Positions 1 through 10,212 of a DNA stretch of 64,000 nt are shown in pieces (positions within the stretch are counted from its first letter, which is position 1; every line of letters begins with the position of its first letter). Source of the stretch: Nipponacmea schrenckii. Taxonomy: Eukaryota > Mollusca > Gastropoda > Lottiidae. The notes under the pieces are model-generated. The model did not search any database, was not told the DNA's origin, and saw nothing but the letters and a program-made list of their open reading frames with translations. The stretch is from positions 11,896,472-11,960,471 of the forward strand of contig JAUJPP010000001.1 of assembly GCA_030562195.1 (NCBI GenBank), in the 5' to 3' direction. The translations under genes and the position numbers were made by a program.

Positions 1-403
1 TATATCAAGGTTTAGTGGATTCGAGGTATGTAAATACATTTTAAAAACCCGCACTCGCGGACTTGCGGAAAATCCGAAGTTTTTAGTGCCTAGTTTTTCT
101 GACTCTCCGCCAGCCATATCTGTCCAAATTTCTATCAGAGGCTGTGACTGTGAATAGAGTCAGTATTTTCATTTTCCTTACTTTAAATGTTCCAAGGAAT
201 GAGGATTTTTTGGTTTCCAAATAGCCCCAGTAAGCCAGTTCTTTTGTCTCGAAAACATTTTGAGTTGATAAAAGACTGTAACTTAAAAACCTTTAACAAA
301 GTAAATATTAAAAACAAAACGTCAATAAAATAGTCGCCATATTTGATCAGGTGACAGATTGGGTTATGCCCCTTGCAATGTCAGTTATCTCCCTTTAATC
401 GTT
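1..403. other. Non-coding, nothing recognised
   Basis: AT-rich sequence with short ORFs only. I see no domain, repeat or RNA gene here. Confidence 0.5.
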
Positions 404-832
404 TCAGAACCAATATAACTGATATAATTTATATTCCACAACTTTAGTGGTATCTTTTAAAGTAGATTTGTTGAGTATGTGTAGAACACCTATAATAGAA
501 TTGTTCCGTAATGGAGAAATTTTGATTGAACTTTCAAAGTGTTTGTAAACGTTCTTTGATGATTGGAATTCGATTGTGCTACTGAAAAGTATGACAAAAG
601 GGATTATTTGGCAATCTACTTTGATGTAAAGAGCATTTGGCTCTTTATTAGTATTCAATTTGTTTATCCAGAAATTTTCTCGAATAAGTCTGAAGGTAGT
701 TGTTGTGATATAATCTTGTTCGTGAATTTGTTCAATAGGTGTGATCCGGACATTATTTATACTGTGGTCTGACTGGTTAAAGTGCTTTGCCACTGATTTG
801 TCGAGATTATGATTGATATCTAATCTATGAAC
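404..832 (-). pseudogene. Penelope-like element, C-terminal endonuclease remnant
   Basis: The minus-strand peptide carries the hallmark stretch of the C-terminal part of the GIY-YIG endonuclease of Penelope-like retroelements: VAKHFNQSDHS, then ITPIEQI, then REN-FWI-KLNT. In the family these follow the GIY-YIG core and position the rest of the nuclease fold. The YIG core is absent from this fragment, so only the tail of the domain survives. The open frame continues about 60 residues past the usual end of the homology, which is normal for the variable C-terminus. No methionine starts the frame; it opens on GTG and reads upstream without a start. It lies just downstream (minus sense) of the Ty3-type element's 3' LTR edge. 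Family assignment rests on motif recognition. Confidence 0.7.
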
Positions 833-883
833 TGTCTTCTTAACCTGTTTTTAGTGTATCAAATACATTGTTTTTGACAGATT

Positions 884-918
884 GTTCATTATATTAAGTA
901 TATATATGAGGCGCTACA
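884..918 (-). repeat. 3' LTR edge and adjacent polypurine tract of the Ty3-type element
   Basis: Read on the minus strand, a purine tract (GGGAAGGGGGTAA, about 919-931) is followed at once by TGTAGCGCC. The same TGTAGCGCC begins the sequence at 4723, where the 5' LTR should start. This is the expected polypurine-tract/LTR junction. Only the first dozen or so bases match the 5' LTR, so the 3' LTR is truncated or strongly diverged before the PLE remnant. Confidence 0.55.
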
Positions 919-1733
919 TTACCCCCTTCCCAGCGGAGTACATATACGTAGCGAATTGTCTGTGGGAAAAATTAACAAAAAACAAAAATAAATGTCAACG
1001 ATATCTTGTTGGTAAACGTGAGTTAAAGTTTCTGGACAAGGCGTCACAGCTGGTGGTGGTGGAAACGTAGTTGACCCTGTGGAAGATGATGGTGTTTCAC
1101 CTGACGAATCCAGTCTTCTGCCATCTGCAGTAGTGATCGGTGTGACAAAAGCAGCTTTGAGTCTATCTATTGAGACCTTTTCTGAGCGACCTTTCATGTC
1201 TAGAGTGAAGTATTTGTCACCGCTGTTAATAATGCGATAAGGACTACTGTAAGGTCGTTGAAGTGGATGACGATGGGAGACGTTACCAGTAGATAGAAGC
1301 CAAGTTGGAGGGCACATATGATGGCTGTTGTCCATGGAATTTGGGTACTGTAGGTTGCACTGATCTCATGGTGTTTTGAAGATTTTTCAGAAAAATTGAG
1401 TTAGGTTCAATAGTGCGGGCATCGTGTGGCTGAAGAAATTCTCCAGGAAGGCGAAGAGTTGAACCATAAACGAGCTCGCCTGACGAACAATCAGGGTCCA
1501 CTCGCCATGAAGAACGGATTCCCAACAAAACCATGGGCAACTCTGCAACCCAGTCAGGACCAATGGTGCGTGCTTTAAGTGCTGCTTTAAGTTGACGGTG
1601 GAAACGCTCAACCATTCCGTTTGCTTGGGGGTGGTACGCTGTGGTTGTATGAGTTTCAATGCCCAAAATATTACTTAACTCAGTCCAAAGTGTTGAGGTA
1701 AACTGTCTGCCACGATCGGAGGTTATGTCTTCT
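919..1733 (-). pseudogene. Ty3-type LTR retrotransposon pol: integrase core end and C-terminus
   Basis: Next to the gap the minus strand reads through ITSDRGRQF, with the second catalytic Asp of the DDE integrase core. It then reads AYHPQANGMVERFHRQLK, with the catalytic Glu. Downstream, about 919-1335, a frame change leads to the integrase C-terminal region (RPYSSPYRI, DMKGRSEKVSIDRLKAAFV), typical of Ty3-type elements. The enzyme would join LTR ends to host DNA. The reading frame breaks near 1300, so this copy cannot make an intact integrase. The first catalytic Asp, the zinc-binding N-terminus, RNase H and RT are not visible; they should lie in the N run. Polarity (gag at high coordinates, integrase at low) shows the element is on the minus strand. 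Confidence 0.85.
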
Positions 1734-2233
1734 NNNNNNNNNNNNNNNNNNNNNNNNNNNNNNNNNNNNNNNNNNNNNNNNNNNNNNNNNNNNNNNNNNN
1801 NNNNNNNNNNNNNNNNNNNNNNNNNNNNNNNNNNNNNNNNNNNNNNNNNNNNNNNNNNNNNNNNNNNNNNNNNNNNNNNNNNNNNNNNNNNNNNNNNNNN
1901 NNNNNNNNNNNNNNNNNNNNNNNNNNNNNNNNNNNNNNNNNNNNNNNNNNNNNNNNNNNNNNNNNNNNNNNNNNNNNNNNNNNNNNNNNNNNNNNNNNNN
2001 NNNNNNNNNNNNNNNNNNNNNNNNNNNNNNNNNNNNNNNNNNNNNNNNNNNNNNNNNNNNNNNNNNNNNNNNNNNNNNNNNNNNNNNNNNNNNNNNNNNN
2101 NNNNNNNNNNNNNNNNNNNNNNNNNNNNNNNNNNNNNNNNNNNNNNNNNNNNNNNNNNNNNNNNNNNNNNNNNNNNNNNNNNNNNNNNNNNNNNNNNNNN
2201 NNNNNNNNNNNNNNNNNNNNNNNNNNNNNNNNN
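1734..2233. other. Assembly gap (500 N)
   Basis: Exactly 500 unknown bases sit inside the pol region of the Ty3-type element. A round 500 suggests a placeholder rather than a measured gap size. The missing RT, RNase H and first half of integrase normally need more than 2 kb. Confidence 0.98.
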
Positions 2234-2986
2234 AGTCCTGCCACAGTCAACGCTAGACTTGTACTTTTGAGAAACACAGACGCATTATCAAGAGAAAAGA
2301 GACGTTTTCCCTTGAGATTGATTATTATTGAGTGAGCGATGAAGAAATCAGCACCAAGGATTGGACGTGTAACATCAGCCAAATGGAATTCATGGGATTT
2401 CAGTTTCTTTGAACTAAGTTCCAAAGTGATATTGCCCCATGTTTTAATTGAAGTTCCATTTGCAGCACAAAGGGATGGGGATGGTAAGTTATTCTTGCGG
2501 TCTTGTAAAGATGCAGAATACACTGACACGTCAGCACCCGTGTCGATCAAGAAGTACTGATTGGTGCGCCGATTTAAAACAGAAAACGTGTTTGGGCTCG
2601 AAATGCCGGTCACTACCACGTTTATTGACCGGCCTTGTCGTTTCCCATTACCGGTGTGTGTTGTCCGCTCTTTACAAATGAGGTAAACTTGCATCCTGGT
2701 TGACAATGTCGGGCATCTGGTCCAAACTTTGTGTGATAGGGGCACACAAAAGACTCCGCTCTTGATGGCGAATCTGAATGTGAGTCACCATGTTGTTGTT
2801 TGCGGGGGTTTCGTTGAGATCTTTTAGCCGGATACACAGCTTCCACAGATGGATTCATGGCTCCACCATATGTGTCGTTTGACGCCGGTAAGATGTGTTC
2901 AACCCTTGCCTTGTGCGTTTCCCAGATACGATCTGCGATTTCAGCAAGCTCATCCATGTCAGAAATGTTATGGCCTGCAAGTATGC
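2234..2986 (-). pseudogene. Ty3-type element: retropepsin and gag C-terminus
   Basis: Minus strand. From about 3014 down to 2622 a frame encodes the gag C-terminal part: a helical stretch (NISDMDELAEIADRIWETH), then a Cys/His cluster of the form CPYHTKFG-ARHCQPGC that takes the nucleocapsid position in this element group. A second frame beginning near 2640 encodes the aspartic protease with the active-site motif LIDTGADVSVYS (about 2520-2550) and the downstream ILGADFF flap/helix region. The gag and protease frames overlap, so either pol was expressed by frameshifting or the copy has decayed. The protease would cut gag-pol. The sequence runs into the N gap directly after the protease. Confidence 0.85.
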
Positions 2987-2995
2987 TTCGGATAT
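2987..2995. repeat. Target site duplication, left copy (9 bp)
   Basis: TTCGGATAT directly precedes the terminal inverted repeat at 2996 and recurs directly after the other end (4068-4076). Removing the insert and one copy restores a continuous gag reading frame across the join. Confidence 0.93.
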
Positions 2996-4067
2996 CGGTG
3001 TGATTGATTAACATAAAACATATAACTTGACGTCATCAAAACATTTCTCATTAAAAATTATGATTTGCAATATTACACACTCAAAAACGAAACTGAACCC
3101 TGAAAGAAGAATCTAATTGTGGTTTGACTATCTGTTTGTAAGTCTGGTAGGCTACAGTTAATGTTATTGGTTAGTAAATACATAAATCCCTAAATAGGCC
3201 ACTGGTAAGTATTTTTTTTTCCTTCTGATTATTCATACTTATAAATTTATCTGGCAACACGTACCAACCAGTCTGGGAGGGTGTGAAATGCCCTTCATCT
3301 CAAACTGTTCACGATTAACAATAATTGCATTTCATAGCAAATTTTCCCTCTTATTAAATTTTTGTCTTCAAAGACGTGTCTTGGGTGTAAGAAATCCACT
3401 TGTGTTGTGATAACCTATTCATAATGTGTGTTAGGTCTAGGCCTATGGTATTTTCTACCCATCTACTTTTCTCCTTTGGATTTGAAAAATAGGTTAAAGG
3501 AAGTGGATATGTTTTTCCACGAAGTTGACGTTTTCCTCCAGCCACTTCCTGTGCCCTTGTCCACCAAGTACTCTCCCGATCTTGGCAATGATGGTGGCAT
3601 AGCACATGCCTGATCGTACCTAACATCGGTGACCAGCTTCTTGAATTTGTTAACAGAAGCATTCATTTTAAATTGTCTCCTATCGGCAGGTGCAAATGTA
3701 ACGTAAAATTTGCCACGCTTTTTTGCCTACAGAAGGGAAATAATTCTCATTGTATTCATATAATTATAGCCCCCTGTTGCCAGATTATTATTTTTAAGGA
3801 CAATTTAAATAACGCGAATGTAATAAAAAGCTGCATTATTTCATCGATAAAAATAGTTTAATTAGTCGCGCAATGTTAAATAACCATAATCATTTCTTTA
3901 GAAATTTTTAATAAAATCTCTGTTTATCGTTTTATTCTAGAAAACCGAAGTGATAAAGATGTACGTAGCTCAGATTGGGGATTCCCATGACTAAACAATA
4001 TATAGTTACGAAATGGGAAAATCTTTTATGTTTTTATGTTTATGTTTTATGTTAATCAATCACACCG
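2996..4067. mobile_element. 1,072-bp DNA transposon inserted in gag (9-bp TSD, 27-bp TIRs)
   Basis: The two ends are perfect inverted repeats of 27 bp beginning CGGTGTGATTGATTAACATA and are flanked by identical 9-bp direct repeats. The interior is AT-rich and has only short ORFs (largest about 100 codons), with no transposase motif I recognise, so it is non-autonomous. Nine-bp duplications are typical of Mutator-like elements. No better-known family fits, but TIRs this short are at the low end for MULEs, so the superfamily is an inference. It interrupts the gag of the surrounding LTR element, so it is the younger of the two. Confidence 0.9.
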
Positions 4068-4076
4068 TTCGGATAT
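4068..4076. repeat. Target site duplication, right copy (9 bp)
   Basis: TTCGGATAT, identical to 2987-2995, immediately outside the right terminal inverted repeat. Confidence 0.93.
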
Positions 4077-4426
4077 CTGATGGAAGATTCGATAGAAATA
4101 GGGCACGTTTCAGGGTTTGTGGGTCATCATTGAGAGCATTGATTTTACGCATGAGGGCTGTAGGTCGTCTGTCTCCAAGACGATTTAAATTTAAAAGTTC
4201 AGCATCTTTCTGTGTCTGGGATTTTCCAAACGTTGTGATGAGAGCCTTCTTTATAGTAGTCGTAGTTATATTTAGTTTGGTCTTGCGTGATGTTTTTGGT
4301 TCCAAACTGAGATTCAATTCTGGCAAACCATACCTCTGGAGATTTAATCCAAAATTCTGGTAACTTTACAGATGCTGAGTTGACTTGGCCAGCAGGCTGA
4401 TTTGAAAAAGTCTGTATTTGCGTCAA
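4077..4426 (-). pseudogene. Ty3-type element: gag N-terminal half
   Basis: Two overlapping minus-strand frames together encode the start of gag. One has VKLPEFWIKSPEVWFARIESQFGT, the conserved opening of capsid in this element group (4199-4426). The other continues with KALITTFGKSQTQKDAELL and the LGDRRPTALMRKI segment (4060-4326). The frame change between them marks decay. The protein would form the capsid of the element's intracellular particle. The C-terminal half lies beyond the 1,072-bp DNA transposon and resumes at 2986. The Met at 4426 is the first start in frame after the putative leader. Confidence 0.85.
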
Positions 4427-4504
4427 TAAATTCGAAAGAACTCTGGATTTAGCTGAGTTTTTGCTCCATGGTAGCGTTGTTCTGAAACTGGGGTCGTCAA
4501 TTTG

Positions 4505-4723
4505 GGTACTGCAACAATATAAATATATATATATAAAAGAGAGAAATTCCTTGAATAGGATTCACACTTCATTTAGATCTATCTTCGATCTAAACCGGAA
4601 GTACAGTACAAGTAAACAACATAGAGGTAATAATAATACCTCTATGGTAAACAATATAAAGGGAAATAACTCGATCATATACAAAACAAGGAAAGTTAAT
4701 CACTTTAGATATTAGGCGCTACA
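4505..4723 (-). repeat. Putative 5' LTR of the Ty3-type element
   Basis: The minus strand from 4723 begins TGTAGCGCC, the same nonamer that follows the polypurine tract at 918. It sits upstream of gag and contains a TATATA-rich stretch near 4525-4535 that could be a promoter. The inner boundary is estimated, because no clear primer-binding site match was recognised. A small palindrome (ATAGAGGTAATAATAATACCTCTAT) lies at about 4621-4645. Confidence 0.45.
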
Positions 4724-5035
4724 GGTAATTTAGCGTTTTTAAAGGGGGTTTTTTATTGAAAAAATTAGTTGGGCAGGTCAAACACGGAGTTTTGAAACAG
4801 GGTTGAGTATTTAAAGGAAGGTCGATGGTGATAGGCATATTTGAAATTGGCTTTTATCACACAAAGAGTTGTATTTTCTTTTATACGAGGGAACCGTTTA
4901 TCCACGTTGTTTGAATTCTTCTAACACATGGAGAAAGCTTCCTCGGAGTCGCCTTTTAGCGTGCAAATCTGGTGAAATTGTAATGTTTGGGATTTTAAAA
5001 CCCCCAAAAAATTATGTTTAGGGTAAAAAGAAGAT
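4724..5035. other. Non-coding spacer between retroelement remnants
   Basis: No ORF or repeat recognised. It may belong to the decayed PLE that follows. Confidence 0.4.
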
Positions 5036-5789
5036 TTAAACAAAAGTTGATGAAAGTTTTCTAGAAATAGTAAAATTGCGTCGTATCAAGGCAATCAATG
5101 CGGCTTTCTCAGGAAGTAACGAGCAAAGTAATTTTGTGTAGTGTATAAATTGGCGCTTCCTATTTTCTGGTTCAGGATTCAAGTATTGGAAGTGCTTTTT
5201 ATTGATAAATTTTGCTTCAAGTAATTTCGAAAGAATATTTGAAATTTGCGTTGCTGTTTCCTGATAAATTGTATTGTACAATATAGTATAATTGTTTAGT
5301 TTTGATTCAGCTTCTAGAATGTATTCATCTCCATCATGGATAACACAGCAACTATCTTTATCATCTTTACTCATTATAATAGGTTGGTCATTTTTAAGGG
5401 AGTTCAATGTGTATTTCTAATTTTATAGGAGCCAATGATTGAGGAAGCATGGAGAACTGGTTTTTGAGGAGGCGCATATTTGAGGAGGAGGAGTTAGTCT
5501 TGTAGAAGTTGAAACTTTTTGGGGGAGGAGTTGGTCTTGTAAAATTTTAAAAAGCCATTTGAGAAGAAGTGGATGGTCCTGTCGTATTTGATGGAGATGA
5601 TCTGATCGGGGTAACGTTAACGGAGAGTGCGTTGTGGATTGCCCTATATTGAAAATCTATTCTGTAGTTGTACTGCTGTTGGTGAATTCGACAGTTCCAA
5701 GGGTTGCACATGAGTGTTCTACATCCATCCTTTCTATGGGATTAGATTTCCTTAACAATATTTAAATAATTGGAGAATATTTATCAGGA
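5036..5789 (-). pseudogene. Penelope-like element, N-terminal RT remnant with 5' portion
   Basis: The minus-strand frame 5407-5036 has the order typical of the start of PLE reverse transcriptase: LKNDQPIIMSKDDKDSC (the 'LK-D--I-PADKG' block), then a helical block ending TQISNILSKLLEAKFINKKHFQYLNPEPENRK. In intact elements this leads to the fingers motif with LPKIHK. Here the frame departs from the family after about residue 80 and ends without RT motifs, so the copy is truncated. The 380 bp upstream (5408-5789) lacks a clean frame but continues without a break into the leader block at 5790-6138. PLE RTs lack LTRs and are usually coupled to a GIY-YIG nuclease; none is attached here. Confidence 0.65.
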
Positions 5790-6138
5790 CACAATTATAT
5801 GGATAACAACTACTTTATTAAATAATTTGCGACGTTTCAACGAGGATGCTCCCGTCTTTATCAAGCAATGATACAAAATAACAGGTAGGTAGATAAATGG
5901 CGAGTTAACGTTCGCTTCCAGCAATTGCTGATATCGCAAACTAGGTAGTTGTTGATATTCGTAGTAGTTGGTGGTTGGATTGGTTCAGATTAGATGGTTC
6001 TGTGCTGTTGGTTTTGTTTGGTTGTTGATAAATCTTCAGATCTGGTCGGATCGAATGACATGGCGGTGTAACTCGGCCCTGGATGGTGTGGCGTGAGTGA
6101 CTCAGTCTTCTCATTCTTCCAAAACTCGTTATGATCAT
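5790..6138 (-). repeat. Leader block shared with 18,320-18,690 (inverted copy)
   Basis: Minus-strand sequence from ATGATCATAACGAG (just after the LINE tail) to GTGTCCTGATAAATATT. It recurs on the plus strand at about 18,322-18,690 after the other LINE copy. By eye the two copies are about 85% identical, with several blocks matching exactly (for example TAGTTTGCGATATCAGCAAT and TAAAGTAGTTGTTATCCATA). It leads into PLE coding sequence at 5.4 kb, so it is probably a PLE leader or pseudo-LTR. A CTAC microsatellite (3-5 units) lies inside. Confidence 0.7.
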
Positions 6139-6288
6139 AATATTTATTATTGGTTGTTGGTTTGGTTTGGTTTGGTTTGGTTTGGTTGAAAAAAAAAAAA
6201 TTGTTCTCTTTTGTCTCTGCGATGAAACTTATGTGGAGATTAATAATATAGTAATATAAAATAATATAAGAGTAAAAAGAAACTTAGA
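6139..6288 (-). other. LINE 3' UTR with (AACCA)n tail
   Basis: After the ORF2 stop, the minus strand has about 100 bp of AT-rich 3' UTR and a short poly-T run. It ends in a pentamer tail, AACCAAACCAAACCAAACC, matching the end of the plus-strand copy at 18.27 kb. Such short-repeat tails, in place of poly-A, are usual for I-group LINEs. Confidence 0.75.
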
Positions 6289-9200
6289 CTATCTGTTTAA
6301 AACAGAAGTGTTGATAAATTGGTAGATGAGTTCCATGTTTTTATACTAGTGGTCCGTGGGTGGAGCCAAAATATTCTGTTTGGTGATAGGCATGCCGTTG
6401 GTTTCCAGGTAGTCCGTCAGTGCCTTACGAGATGGTTTCAATTCGGTGCATTGAATGAGAAGATGCGTCCTGGTGGCAACGTGTCCGCATCGGCATTTAA
6501 TAGCATTGAACTGATGGTCTCGCATGACATGGTTGGTGCGTAGTCGGGTTTAAACCAGTTTGCAGATGGCTACAGATGAATGGTTAATTTTGGTTTGGTT
6601 TGGTATCTTCGGATCAATCTGTTATCTATCGGTGTTGAGGTTCCTCAGCATGTCGTCCCATTTCTGGTTGATCTTAGAGGACACGAGACTGAAAAATTTC
6701 CCTTCATACGAGAATTTTGCAGGCTCGATATTCTCCAGATCCAAACTGCCCTTGGCAACACGGTCAGCTTGTTTGTTTCCCGGGGTGAAGACGTGCGACG
6801 GGATCCATGATAGTTCGATCTGGTGGTTGTTGTTGGTTTGGTTGTTGTGAATCATACTTCGGATGTTCGTTAAAACTTCTGACCTACAATTAGAAAAATT
6901 GTTAGAAATAGACTGAAGGCTACTTAGTGAGTCAGACAGGATTACGGCAGGTTCCGTATAGTTAATGGATAGACATGCTATGGCGTCCCTGATAGCTAGT
7001 AGTTCTGCAGTGAGCAGTGTGGGGGTATCCGTTTGGAAAGTCTGATGCCTTTCTCCGGAATACACAAACCGTAACCAGAAAGCTGTGCTACTCTTGGAGC
7101 CATCAGTGTAGATCTTCAAATGGTCGGCGAACTTGGAGTCGATGGGGTCAAGAGCTTGCGCTCTTGCTGCCACTGGGTTCACGTGCTTGTTGGTGGACTG
7201 GGTCAGCTCGGTGTTGACTATCGGGTTGGTAACCTTCCAAAAAGGAGTATCTGATAGGTGTCGTTGGCTGATGCTAACTTGATCGAGTTGGTGCACTCTC
7301 AAGAGATCAGTAGTTGCTTGACCATAGGAGATACTCCGATTTATCTGGTTCTTTCCGTGGTTCTTTCCGACACGAGTGAATCTTCTGATGCTGGAATACG
7401 TTGGACAGCTTTCGGACAAATACTGAAGTTTCCGCCAGAATTTGAGAGAGAGAGAGTTCCTCCCTCCGAAGAGAAAGGGGTTTCTCTCCCACCTCCTGAA
7501 GTAGTGCCTCATTCTTTGTACCGATTGCTGCCCTGGTGGCAATACGTATAGCTTTCATCTGTAGAACGTCCAGTTTCTTCAGTGTAGTATTACAGGCTGT
7601 ACCATAGACGATGCAACCATAATCTATAACTGAGCGAATCAGTGACCTGTACATCATCATTAAGGCTTCTCTGTCTGCTCTTTATGTGGTACCTGAAACA
7701 TAACGCATAACATTTAAGATTTTTGTTGTACAATTACAAATATAGTCGATGTGGCTATTCCAACTAAGCTTATGGTCAAAGTGCATGCCAAGGAATTTTA
7801 CTGTTTTCTCTTGCCTAATTTTCACACCATTCAATCTTAGGTCAATACCGATGTGATCCGTGCGCCTGCTGCAGAGCATCCCGACGGTTTTTAGCTTCCG
7901 AAATAATGAAGCCCCCGTCGTTTGCCCCCTTTGGCAACTTGGTTCAGAGCAGTTTGCATGCGACTTTTCACAGTGTTGAGGTTATTGTGACCTGTCCACA
8001 AGGAACTATCATCTGCATATTAGGCCGTGCTAACCGATCGGTCCTTACTATGCACATAGTCCCGAGAGAGATCGTTGATCATGATGCTGAATAAGGTAGG
8101 GTTGATAACAGATCCTTGGAGGGTTCCATTCTCCAGTGAGAGCTTCTCACTGATGGAATTGGCGACGTTGACTTGTATCTGGCGATCCTTTAGAAAGTCC
8201 TGGATCCACCGGAACATACGCCCCTTGATGCCAAGATTGTTAAGTTTAAAAAGTAGACCATCGACCCATACTAAATCGAAGGCTTTGAATAAATCCAGAA
8301 ATACTGCACTGAAGTAGTTCTTCTTTCCGAGGTGGGCAGCAATGTCATGTTGAAGTCGAACGATTTGATCTATTGTTGACCGTTTCTCTCTGTAGCCGCT
8401 TTGGTTAGGATCGATGAGACTACTTAGTTCACAGTGGTATCGAAGTCTATTGTTGACCATCGTCTCAAATGTTTTACATAGAGTCGAGGTCAGAGAAATA
8501 GGCCTGTATGAACTGCATTGATGTTTGTCCTTTTGCGGTTTTGGTAGAGGAATGACCATTGCTGTTTTCCAACTTTCCGGAATTGTACCATTATACCATG
8601 ATGTGTTGAATAATTCCAGTAGAACTGTAGATGCTTCCATTGGTAACTCCTTTAACATGCTGTACTTAATGTTGTCTGTCCTGCTGTCCTTCTTAGTACG
8701 CAATGCGTTCTTCAGCTCGTCGAGGGTGAACGGAGCATTAATTTCCCGTTCGTCTTCTATTGGTTGGTGGTGGATTGGAGTCTGGTTGGTGTAGAAGGCC
8801 TTCTTGTTATTCAGGAATTCTTTGGTGTGGTTGGTATCAGAGCTGCTGTTAGCATAACACTTGGCTAACAAATTGGCTTTCCCATCGTTGCTGTATTCTG
8901 TGGTGTCCCTGTAAGATAAAAGTGGAATGGAAGATTTAGATTTTTTACCGAGCATAGAGCCAATTTTACCCCAGACAGATCCTAATTTGGTCCTCTCATT
9001 TAATGAGTTGCAGAACTCCTGCCAGTGCTTTGTTTTTGAATCACGTAACAAAGCAGCTGTAGTAGCCTTGACCTCCAAATAATCTGCCTTGGTATCACGG
9101 TTCAACTTCCTCTGGTGTCGACGTAGAGCTTTCTTTCTGGCGTCTTCGGCGGCCTGGAGGTCGTCGGACCACCACGACTTCGGTGACGTACGTACAATGC

Positions 9201-10062
9201 CATCCTTAGTCCGGGGAATGGCGTTCATAGCAGCATCAGTGATAACCTGTGTTATCTTCCCAGAGAAACAGTTTACATCCTCATCCTTGGCTAGATCAAG
9301 CCTAGAATGTGTGAAGTGGCGCTTGTAAAAGTCCCAGTTTGCCTTACCCAGCCTCCATCTACCTTGACATTTGATTTTTTTTTTTCACAATGTTACAAAA
9401 TAGTGTAGTCTCGATGATAACGTGGTCACTTCCAAGGCTTTCACTGGTTGTTTCCCATGTGCAGTCCTTAGCTAACCGACTGCTTACTAGAGTGAGATCG
9501 AGATGCGAACCAATAGGAGCTAGAGTACCAACATAAGTAATACTACCATCATTTAAACAGACCAGGTCATTGGCTTCAATGAACTCAGCAACTTGTTTAC
9601 CACTAGTGTCAGCTGTCGGCGAGCCCCACAATATGTGTTTGGCGTTGAAGTCACCAAGCACAATATTGTCGGTCCCGGGCAACTGATCGTAAACATACTG
9701 ATATTCACTGAGTCGTTGAGGGCAGGTCGATAAATGTTAAGGATAGAAAAAAGCTTTGACTTGTCGGTAAAGGATACCGTCTGAGCCTCCAGAGCGATGG
9801 TTTTCAGAGGTACTTCATAGTATGTTACACCATTCTTGACGTAGATGGCCAGACCCCCACCACGTCGATGGTTGAGAGCATTGGGTCTGTCCTGTCTGAT
9901 GAGAGTATAACCACTGATGACGGGGTCTTTATTCTTTGAACCACTCTTTGACTCTTGTAGGAAGTCGGCATCATACTGCTTCTCCTGTAGTATCTTCTCT
10001 AGTTCAGACTTGCGTGAGCAAGCTGTCAATCCATTTATGTTGAGCTGTATAAACCTGAAATT
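6289..10062 (-). pseudogene. I-like LINE ORF2: endonuclease, reverse transcriptase, RNase H (broken)
   Basis: Minus-strand ORF2 of a non-LTR retrotransposon. Domains in order: an APE-type endonuclease (about 10062-9365) with QLNINGL, FLQES, RGGGLAIYV, VLGDFNAKH, HLDLTLV and SDHVII; a reverse transcriptase (about 9228-7310) with SSYRPISLTS, FLDL-KAFD, LQGSVI and YADD; an RNase H (about 7150-6730) with IYTDGS, LTAELLAI, LSDSLSSL and KQADRVAK; and a C-terminal Cys/His knuckle (about 6500) ending at TAG 6289-6291. The presence of RNase H after RT places it in the I superfamily. Breaks: a frameshift near 9700 in the endonuclease, a stop (TAA for TTA) immediately before YADD near 8030, and frame changes near 7660 and 7545. 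It is therefore inactive. Codons match the plus-strand copy at 15.6-18.1 kb closely. Confidence 0.9.
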
Positions 10063-10212
10063 GAATGAAAAAGACTAGTGACTTTATGAAAAAATAAGTT
10101 TAACAGGGGGTTTGGGGTGTCACAAAAACCTCTACGTCCATATCCGTCACTAAGAGAGTGGGCAATGTTCTAGTAAGCGAAGTGCTTCTAGATCCACTGG
10201 ACAGTGGTTTAG

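Noticed and set aside
3463..3666. Minus-strand frame in the 1,072-bp DNA transposon as a transposase remnant
   Set aside because: No catalytic or zinc-finger pattern; only a faint resemblance (AMPPS) to a frame near 23.2 kb.
5820..5880. Hammerhead-ribozyme-like core (TTGATAAAG...GTTGAAACG) in the shared leader
   Set aside because: PLEs often carry hammerheads, but TTGATAA departs from CTGATGA at conserved positions, and I could not place stem III or a cleavage site. A covariance search would decide.
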